Of a DNA stretch of 64,000 nt, positions 55,513-61,781 are shown piece after piece. The DNA lies in contig NZ_LMFQ01000001.1 of assembly GCF_001426905.1 (NCBI RefSeq), forward strand, positions 62,001 to 126,000. The letters are read 5' to 3'. Numbering within the stretch: position 1 is the first letter of the stretch; the number at the start of each line of letters is the position of its first letter. Made by a program: the position numbers and the translations under genes. The notes under the pieces are model-generated. The model worked only from the letters and a program-made list of their open reading frames with translations. It was not told the origin of the DNA and did not search any database. The DNA comes from Caulobacter sp. Root1455. GTDB taxonomy: Bacteria > Pseudomonadota > Alphaproteobacteria > Caulobacterales > Caulobacteraceae.

Positions 55513-56181
55513 TTGTCAGGGAACCAGCCAGCCGGCCTGACGGCCTTCGTCCGCGAGGTCTTCCAGTGCCAGGAGGACGTCGCCCTGAGCATCGCCGGCG
55601 TCGCGATCGAGCGCGCCTATCGGTCGGGCGCGGTGATCCTGCGCCAGGACGATTCCTGCACCGAAACCTATCTGCTGACCCTGGGCCGGGCTCGGGCGGC
55701 GGCGGTGGGCCGGGGCGGCGAGCCGATCCTGCTGCGCGACTTCGCGCCCGGCGACCTGTTCGGCGCCACGGCCCAGCCCGGGGAAAAGAGCGAGGCCGAG
55801 GTGGTGGCGCTCGAGGCCGCCCGCGCCGCCGTCTTCGCGGCCCTGGACTTCCTTCGGATGATGGAAAGGCACAGCTGCGTGGGCCTGACCCTATCGCGGA
55901 TGCTGCTTGCCCAGCTTCGCCAGACCACCGAGCGGATGATCGACCGCAACACCCTCAGCGCAGTCGGCCGGATCCACGCCGAACTCTGGCGCCGGGCCGA
56001 GCGGACGGGGTGGACGATCAGCCCCTCGCCCGTGCTGGCCGCCCTAGCCCTGGATCTGCAGACCACCCGCGAGACCGTGTCGCGCACGGTCAACGCGCTG
56101 GAGCGGCGCGGCGTCGTGCGGCGCACGCCCGACGCGCTGATCGTCGTGGCCCCGCGGCGGCTGGAAGGCATGATCGACTGA
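55513..56181 (+). CDS. Crp/Fnr-family transcriptional regulator
   Basis: 222 residues with a cyclic-nucleotide-binding-like barrel (about 30-125; LRQDDSCTETYLLTLGRARA, LRDFAPGDLFGA) and a C-terminal winged helix (about 145-215; ALALDLQTTRETVSRTVNAL). The cysteine spacing of oxygen-sensing FNR is absent, so it is not an obvious Fe-S oxygen sensor. It starts with TTG at 55513 behind GGGGGGAG. It stands alone after the fucose operon and converges on the TIR operon; its target is unknown. The phosphate-binding Arg of true CRP is not clearly conserved. Confidence 0.85.
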   Translation: MSGNQPAGLTAFVREVFQCQEDVALSIAGVAIERAYRSGAVILRQDDSCTETYLLTLGRARAAAVGRGGEPILLRDFAPGDLFGATAQPGEKSEAEVVALEAARAAVFAALDFLRMMERHSCVGLTLSRMLLAQLRQTTERMIDRNTLSAVGRIHAELWRRAERTGWTISPSPVLAALALDLQTTRETVSRTVNALERRGVVRRTPDALIVVAPRRLEGMID

Positions 56182-56213
56182 AGCGGATCGACGTTCGGCT
56201 TCGGAAGCGAAAA

Positions 56214-56300
56214 CCTCGTCCTTCGACAAGCTCAGGATGAGGTTTTCTACTGCCGCGGCCTGCACAATGGGCCTCATCCTGAGCCTGTCGAAGGACGAGG
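56214..56300. repeat. REP-like inverted repeat between convergent genes (copy 3)
   Basis: Two 29-base arms (56214-56242 and 56272-56300) are inverted copies with one mismatch, built on CTTCGACAAGCTCAGGATGA. A 29-base spacer separates them. This word type, related to CTGAGCTTGTCGAAGG, is widely dispersed in Caulobacter and sphingomonad intergenic regions. The element sits between the stop codons at 56181 and 56338 and may stop transcription in both directions. Confidence 0.8.
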
Positions 56301-56337
56301 ACCACTTACTCGGCTCAAAAAGGTTTGACCTGAGCGG

Positions 56338-57870
56338 TCAGGCCCGCAGGGCGTAGGGGCCCAGTTCGTCGCCCGTCAGGTCCATCAGCCGTTGGGTCAG
56401 GTCGGCGGGGCCGGCCGCGCTCAGGACCGCGGCGAAGGTCAGGCCAAGGTGGATCGCCCCGGCCGGAGTGGCCGCCAGCAGGCCGGCCACGACCTCGGCC
56501 TGGGCGCTGGTCGCCAGCGGACCGTCGCCGAAGGGATCCGGCGCCATCACGGTCAGGCCGTGGCTCGCCGCGAGACGGACGCGCGCGCCCAGCGCCGCCG
56601 CGATCGCCCGGGCCGCCCGCGCCGCGTCGGCGGGCGCCGCGTAGACAAGCAGCAGCGTCCGACCCGACCAGCTGGGCGCGGTCAGCGGGACGGGGCCGTC
56701 CTGAATCGCCTTGGCCAGATCTCGCAGCAGATCGCGCGGGTCGGTCTCGGCCGACAGATCCAGGGCGCAGCCGAGGAAGGCCGCCAGCCGCGACACGGAC
56801 TGAGGCGACACGGACTGGGGCGAACGCGTCGCCGCGGCGGTCCGCCGGGCCGCCGTCAGTATCCGCTGACGTCGCCCAGCCCGGGTCCAGGGCGTGGCGG
56901 CGGGCGCGCCGGGCTCGTCCAGCACCAGCACCTGCACGGCCTCGCTGGCCAGGGCCGCCGCCTTGAGCACGGCCAGGCCCATGGCCGTCTCGGCGGCCAG
57001 GGTGATGGCTTGCGGTCCCACGTCCGTCGCGTCGGGCGCCGTCACCCGGACGCTGTCGGCCTCGGCGATCAGCCGGTCGAAGCGCGGCCCCCAGGCCTCG
57101 CCCCAGGGGATCACCGACTGGGCCCGGAACACGGCGGGGTCGGCGGGCAACAGCACGTGCAGCTCCACGCCGGCGGCGGCCAGGGTCTCGGCGATCAGGA
57201 TGTCCGCCCCCGCCGCCAGGGCGCCGTAGCCGAACGCCACGCGCTCCTCGGAAACGAGGCTGGCGACCTGGCCGGCCAGGGCCTCGTCGTCGGGCGACAC
57301 GGCCATGTGGCCGGCGAAGTGCAGGGCCCGGGGCGGCGCCAGCACCGCCAGCCAGCCGTCGTCTTCGTTCAGGGTCGCCAGCAGCAGCCGGAACTGGCGC
57401 AGGGTGACGGCGTGGTCCTCCCAGGCCCTGGGGGCCACGGCCACCGCCGCGTCCAGCGCCGCCCGCGCCTCGGCGAACCGGCGCAGCACCAGCAGGGCCT
57501 CGGCGCGGGTGGCGGCTTGGTAGTAGGGCGTGTCGTCGTCGGCGGTCTCCAGCACGGCCAGGGCGTGGATCCGCGCGGCGGCTTCGTCGCCGGCCAGCAG
57601 CGACAGGGTGGCGGCGTTGATCAGGGCGTAGGCCCCGCCGCCCAGCGGCGCGGCGGCCAGGTAGGCGGCGGCCGCCTGGCCGTAGAGTTCGGCGCGCGCC
57701 CCGCCCTCGGCGGCGCGCGCCCGGTCCTTGAGGATCCGCCCCTTCAGGGTCAGGACGGCGGGATCGTCCGACGCCGCCAACCCCGCCCCGGCGAACAGGC
57801 TCCAGGCGTGATTGACGGCGCCGGCCCGCACCATCGCGGCGAGGTCGAGAAGAAAGGGCGACTGGGACAA
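56338..57870 (-). CDS. TPR protein with SLOG-like and degenerate nucleotidyl-cyclase-like domains
   Basis: 510 residues, predicted cytoplasmic. Residues about 1-165 are Ala-rich helical repeats resembling TPRs. Residues about 182-300 read as a Rossmann-like SLOG/LOG domain: ALHFAGHMAV, then FGYGALAAGADILIAETLAA and VELHVLLPADPAVFRAQSV, the pattern of proteins that bind or sense nucleotides. Residues about 385-510 look like a worn class III cyclase domain (GRTLLLVYAAPADAARAARA, VRLAASHGL, IHLGLTFAAVLSA, DELGPYAL); the metal-binding GDG is lost, so catalysis is unlikely. It starts with TTG at 57870, 60 bases after a 213-residue protein and downstream of a TIR protein. Probably the sensor or effector part of that operon. 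Confidence 0.72.
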   Translation of the reverse strand: MSQSPFLLDLAAMVRAGAVNHAWSLFAGAGLAASDDPAVLTLKGRILKDRARAAEGGARAELYGQAAAAYLAAAPLGGGAYALINAATLSLLAGDEAAARIHALAVLETADDDTPYYQAATRAEALLVLRRFAEARAALDAAVAVAPRAWEDHAVTLRQFRLLLATLNEDDGWLAVLAPPRALHFAGHMAVSPDDEALAGQVASLVSEERVAFGYGALAAGADILIAETLAAAGVELHVLLPADPAVFRAQSVIPWGEAWGPRFDRLIAEADSVRVTAPDATDVGPQAITLAAETAMGLAVLKAAALASEAVQVLVLDEPGAPAATPWTRAGRRQRILTAARRTAAATRSPQSVSPQSVSRLAAFLGCALDLSAETDPRDLLRDLAKAIQDGPVPLTAPSWSGRTLLLVYAAPADAARAARAIAAALGARVRLAASHGLTVMAPDPFGDGPLATSAQAEVVAGLLAATPAGAIHLGLTFAAVLSAAGPADLTQRLMDLTGDELGPYALRA

Positions 57871-57930
57871 GCGAGGCTCGCGATGAAAGCGGGAACAGGA
57901 ACGATGGCGGTGATGACCAGGCGGCGAAGC

Positions 57931-58572
57931 CTATGGCGGAAACTTCCCGCCATCGTTCTTCACGTCCGGGTCGAAGATCACGTTCAGGCGCTTCTTGATC
58001 TTCACCCCGTTGGGGTCATTCTCCTCCATGAGGAACTCGGTATGGAAATTGAAGGCCTCGCTGCCCGGGTTGGGATCTTTCTTAGGATCGAACACATCCC
58101 GGGCGACCACGCCGAAATACAGCACCCGACATCCGTCACGCGGTATGCGCTCCCCCGGTGCTTCCACGCCTTTCGCGTAGACGTGCCGCAGATAGCAATT
58201 CCTGTCGGATTCACCCTTGGTGGTCGCTCCGCGTTCGTGCTTGGCGAACTGCCAGCCGTGGATCTTGGAGTCGAGCTCCACAACGACCCAACATTGCTCG
58301 CGAACGTCGATGTCGAAGGGGGACGGCGCGGGCGTGGTCAGCAGATCGACAGCCTGGAACCCTGCCCGCGCCAGCGCGTACTTTTCCACTTCAGTTTCAT
58401 CGCCCGCGCCCATGGTCGGCGTCGTGGGCGCGGGGGCTTGGACGGTGAAAGCCAAGTTCATCGCAAGCTGTGGGTCGGTGGCGAGCTTCGTCCTGTCGAC
58501 TGTCAGGATGACGTGAACGATCGATTTCGGGATGAAGTTGCTCGGCTTCGTCGTGGGGATGCGTTCGCTCAT
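57931..58572 (-). CDS. Unrecognised 213-residue protein in the TIR operon
   Basis: I do not recognise the family. It is soluble, with no signal or membrane segment, of mixed alpha/beta character. Visible stretches include FIPKSIVHVILTVDRTKLAT, DVREQCWVVVELDSKIHGWQ, GCRVLYFGVVARDVFDPKKD and KKRLNVIFDPDVKNDGGKFP. Conserved-looking aspartates and glycines are spread through the chain, but there is no obvious catalytic motif. The ATG at 58572 has AGGAGG upstream and overlaps the TIR stop codon by four bases (ATGA), so it is made with the TIR protein, suggesting a partner role. Confidence 0.65.
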   Translation of the reverse strand: MSERIPTTKPSNFIPKSIVHVILTVDRTKLATDPQLAMNLAFTVQAPAPTTPTMGAGDETEVEKYALARAGFQAVDLLTTPAPSPFDIDVREQCWVVVELDSKIHGWQFAKHERGATTKGESDRNCYLRHVYAKGVEAPGERIPRDGCRVLYFGVVARDVFDPKKDPNPGSEAFNFHTEFLMEENDPNGVKIKKRLNVIFDPDVKNDGGKFPP

Positions 58573-60155
58573 CTGCGCCTCCTTGGGGCGGGGTTTTTCT
58601 TCACGTAAGCGATACTCTCGTCGATCCGGGCGAGCAGACGCCGCGCGCGGGCGTTGTCGGGATCGAAGGCGATGAGCTCCACGGCGCGCGCCCGGCCGGC
58701 GGCCAGGTAGGAGAGCGCTCCCGCGCCGTCGCCCGAGACGTAGGCGAGGCCGCCCTGGGCGTGCTTCAGTCCGATCCAGTCGGCCTGGAGGCCCCGGTCG
58801 TCGGGGTGCGCGGCCATCTCGGCGTCGAGGATCTTTTCCTGGGCCCGACGCTCCGCCGCGGCGCGCTCCAGGTCGCCGGCTTCGTTGTAGGCGTCGGCCA
58901 TCCAGCCATGGCGGGTGACCAGGTTCGCCGCCTGGCTTCGCCGCGCGTCGACCATGCGGGCGTCGACCTCCTGCATGACCTTCAGCGCCTCGGCGCAATG
59001 GGCCAGGCCGCCCGCCTTGTCGCCGGACTCCACGGCCACGGCGCAGAGATTGCCTTCGGCGTAGCCCAGTTCGCGGCGGTACTCGATGTTGTCGGGCCGG
59101 AACCGGGTCAGGCGGCCGGCCAGGTCACGATAGCGTTCGTAACCGGCCTTGGCCTCGGGCCAGCGCTTCCTGCGATAGTCGATGGTGGCCAGGCCATACT
59201 CGTTCTGGGCCTGGTCCAGGATCCGCTGCGGATTGTCCGGTTCTGCCGCCAGCAGCCGGGTGCTGAGCGCGTAGGCGTCGTGGAAGCGCGTGGCGGCGGT
59301 TGAAAGATCGCCGCCTTGCTCGCCATCCTCGCCCACGGCATGAAGCAGCCGGCCGAGACGCGCTCGCGAGGCGGGCGACAGGCGGGCCGGGTCCTGGCCG
59401 GCATAGTAGTCGAGGGCGCGCTGGCTCACCGCGCCCTGCACGGCCAACCGCTCGCTTCCCGTCAATTTGCCGCGCAGGTCGGTCATCATGAACTCCACCA
59501 GGGACTCCGCCTCGCCCCGCTGCCGTTCGGCTTCGTCGCGGGCGTTCAGGGCGAAGGCCGTGAGCAGCCCCATGCCTAGCACCGCCGCCAGCGACGCCCC
59601 CGTGACGGCCGTCACGCTGCGCAGACGTCGTTGCGCGTCCCGCTGGACCAGCTCGTCCAGCCCCACGCCCGTCACCCCGGCCACCAGCTTCAGCAGGGCC
59701 AGGCGCGGGCCGTCGGCGGTCGACCGGAAGTCGGCGGCCAGGGGCTCGACCCCGTCGCGCAGCGGCGCGGGAAAGGCCTCGTGCGGCTCGCCGGCGACCA
59801 GGGCCGCCAGGATCGGCCGGTCGGGATGGAGCTCGCGGAACAGCTCGACCTCGCGCGCCACCCACGGCGAGGCGGCCGCGTTGGGCGTGCAGACCACGAT
59901 CAGGGCGTTGGAATCGGCCAGGGCGGCGCGGACCTCGACGGTGAGGTTGCTGGCGGCCGCCAGCTCCTCGCGGTCGCGGAAGATCGGCGCCAGGCGGCGC
60001 GGGACATTGCCCCGCGGCGTTTCGCGGCCCACCAGCCGCCCTGGCAAGGCGTAGCGCTCCAGCCGGCCGTGCAGCTGGCGGCCGAAGACAGCGTCCCGAT
60101 GGCTATAGCTGATGAAGGCGCGGTAGCGCGCGGCGCCGACTCGATCCCCGTCCAT
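58569..60155 (-). CDS. Membrane-anchored TIR-domain protein with TPR tail
   Basis: 528 residues. An N-terminal TIR domain (about 10-150) begins YRAFISYSHRD and includes FRDREELAAASN and ALIVVCTPNAAASPWVAREVELF. E102, four residues after W98, occupies the position of the catalytic glutamate of NAD-cleaving TIRs such as SARM1. One membrane helix follows (about 180-200, VTGASLAAVLGMGLLTAFAL), then about 320 residues of helical TPR-like repeats (RLLHAVGEDGEQGG, YALSTRLLAAEPDNPQRILD and similar). The TIR is expected in the cytoplasm and the repeats outside the membrane. First gene of a three-gene operon; a 20-base palindrome lies about 90 bases upstream. Confidence 0.85.
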   Translation of the reverse strand: MDGDRVGAARYRAFISYSHRDAVFGRQLHGRLERYALPGRLVGRETPRGNVPRRLAPIFRDREELAAASNLTVEVRAALADSNALIVVCTPNAAASPWVAREVELFRELHPDRPILAALVAGEPHEAFPAPLRDGVEPLAADFRSTADGPRLALLKLVAGVTGVGLDELVQRDAQRRLRSVTAVTGASLAAVLGMGLLTAFALNARDEAERQRGEAESLVEFMMTDLRGKLTGSERLAVQGAVSQRALDYYAGQDPARLSPASRARLGRLLHAVGEDGEQGGDLSTAATRFHDAYALSTRLLAAEPDNPQRILDQAQNEYGLATIDYRRKRWPEAKAGYERYRDLAGRLTRFRPDNIEYRRELGYAEGNLCAVAVESGDKAGGLAHCAEALKVMQEVDARMVDARRSQAANLVTRHGWMADAYNEAGDLERAAAERRAQEKILDAEMAAHPDDRGLQADWIGLKHAQGGLAYVSGDGAGALSYLAAGRARAVELIAFDPDNARARRLLARIDESIAYVKKNPAPRRRR

Positions 60156-60246
60156 CGTTCGCTGACCGCCCCATGCCCCGACACAGAATGTCAGAGGCGC
60201 CGGACCCGCACAACTTTATCGGTCGTTGGCGGAACTTTCCCGCAGG

Positions 60247-60266
60247 GGCGTGACGGCCGTCACGCC
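60247..60266. promoter_or_regulatory. Perfect 20-base palindrome upstream of the TIR operon
   Basis: GGCGTGACGGCCGTCACGCC is a perfect palindrome in the divergent region (60156-60347). It is 92 bases before the TIR start and 82 before the small plus-strand gene. No T-run follows, so it is more likely a dimeric regulator site than a terminator. The central 16 bases recur exactly inside the TIR coding sequence at 59601-59616. Confidence 0.5.
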
Positions 60267-60347
60267 GGGTCGGCGCGGCGCGGGTCCAGGTTTCCTCGCG
60301 GTCACCGGGGTGGCCCGGGGAAGACCCCGCTCAGAAGGATCCGTTCA

Positions 60348-60611
60348 ATGACCGCGATTTCCGTTCACATCACCTGCAGTCGCCCGCACCGGGCGTGGGT
60401 CGATAACCAAACGACCGTTCTACTGCACGACGGTCAGGTCATCGACCTGGCGCCGGGAGATCATGACCTGATCTGGTCGATCATCGGCAGCCCCGGCGAC
60501 ACCTTCAAGGCGGTGCTCCGGGACGGCGGACGAGAGGTCTGCAACGTGGACTGGTCCATTCCCGCCGGCAGCAGCGGCTGGACCGGCGATCTCGAACCGT
60601 TCACGGTCTAG
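60348..60611 (+). CDS. Small protein of unknown function
   Basis: 87 residues from the ATG at 60348, with AAGGA upstream. The composition suggests a beta-rich fold: SVHITCSRPHRAWVDNQTTV, DLAPGDHDLIWSIIGSPGDT and CNVDWSIPAGSSGW. There is no signal peptide. Ten bases separate it from the next gene, so the two are probably cotranscribed. It diverges from the TIR operon and could share its control region. I do not recognise the family. Confidence 0.6.
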   Translation: MTAISVHITCSRPHRAWVDNQTTVLLHDGQVIDLAPGDHDLIWSIIGSPGDTFKAVLRDGGREVCNVDWSIPAGSSGWTGDLEPFTV

Positions 60612-60621
60612 GGAGGGCGAG

Positions 60622-61731
60622 ATGAAGTCGATCATTCTTCCCCTGCTCGCCGCGGTGCTGCTCGCCGAGGCGGGAGCGGCGCGGGCCCAAACCCAAGCGC
60701 CGGCCCCCGCGCCGGCGTCCGATGAGATCCCCGAGGAGAGCATCGTTGCGGAGCCCGTCCCGCCACTTTCCAAGGCCGTTCCCAACTCCGGGCCGACCAG
60801 CCGGGGCACCGCCCTGGGCGGCGGCGCCGAACTCCAGGCGGGGTCGGACGACAGTTCCGTCTCGGCTTGGCTGTCCTGGGTGGATTCCGCTCTCGACGCG
60901 AATAAGGGCGAGGCTTCCTACAGGGTGAGGACCCTGACCCTCAGTTCGCCGCTCAGCGAAGACGCTTCGCCGGCGATGGCGGCGAGCCTGGACACCCTGG
61001 CCAAGGCCGTCAGTCTCGAATTCAAGTTTTCGAACGTCCAGGCCTATGGCGTGCGAAGCCCCATGGCGGCGGAGCTTAAGGCGCTCTGCAAGGAAGCCAG
61101 AACCCGCTACACCGACAAGCACGGGAAGGGTTCCGACAAGGGCGTCCGCTGCGCGGCGGTGGCGGCGGACGACCCCGCCATGAACACCGCCTGGGAAGAC
61201 CTGTTCTGGGATCCGAAGGCCAAGGCCGTGATCCTCGGCGCCGCCGCCAAGGTCGGTCACCAGAGCTTCGACTATCTGGAGACCACCACCCTGGCCTCGC
61301 GGTCCGAAGACAAGGCGGTCTGGTCGGTCTCCGGCTTCGCCACCTATTTCCCGCGCAAGGCCCGGTTCCTGCTCAGCGCCGGCTTCGAGCACCAGGACGC
61401 CTACGAGGCGGCGGACGAGGCGACCGTCTGTCCCGCCGGTCCGGCGCCGGTGACCTGCGCGGCCGGGGCGTACGGCGAGCCGGTCCACAAGCGCAGCGAC
61501 GTCGTCAGTCTGGAGGCCCGCAAGATCTTCAGCCGCGGCCTCGGCGTGACCGCCAAGGTCAACCACGATTTCAGCGACGACGTCTGGGGCGTCGAGGTCC
61601 CGGTCTATTTCGTGCGCAACCCGTCCGGAGAGGCCCTGACCGGCGGCGTGAAGTTCGGCTGGCGCAGCGACAAGCACGACCTTCTGGTCAGCCTGTTCTT
61701 CGGCAAAGCCTTCTCGCTGCTGAATTTCTGA
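60622..61731 (+). CDS. Secreted outer-membrane-like protein of unknown function
   Basis: 369 residues with a signal peptide (about 1-22, ending AARAQ), a Pro/Ala-rich stretch, then alternating polar/hydrophobic strands and a terminal FSLLNF aromatic typical of outer-membrane barrels (GVTAKVNHDFSDDVWGVEVP, ALTGGVKFGW, DLLVSLFFGKAF). Four cysteines in two pairs (LCKEARTRY and VRCAAV; TVCPAGPAPVTCAAG) may form disulfides. The start follows GGGAGGGCGAG. It could be a channel or surface protein; no family recognised. Confidence 0.65.
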   Translation: MKSIILPLLAAVLLAEAGAARAQTQAPAPAPASDEIPEESIVAEPVPPLSKAVPNSGPTSRGTALGGGAELQAGSDDSSVSAWLSWVDSALDANKGEASYRVRTLTLSSPLSEDASPAMAASLDTLAKAVSLEFKFSNVQAYGVRSPMAAELKALCKEARTRYTDKHGKGSDKGVRCAAVAADDPAMNTAWEDLFWDPKAKAVILGAAAKVGHQSFDYLETTTLASRSEDKAVWSVSGFATYFPRKARFLLSAGFEHQDAYEAADEATVCPAGPAPVTCAAGAYGEPVHKRSDVVSLEARKIFSRGLGVTAKVNHDFSDDVWGVEVPVYFVRNPSGEALTGGVKFGWRSDKHDLLVSLFFGKAFSLLNF

Positions 61732-61781
61732 CCGCGCGGCCGCCGCGCCCTCCCCAAACCCAATCTGGACGGGCCGGCGGC

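Noticed and set aside
55513..56181. Assignment of the Crp/Fnr protein as an oxygen-sensing FNR
   Set aside because: The N-terminal cysteine cluster needed for the 4Fe-4S sensor is missing.
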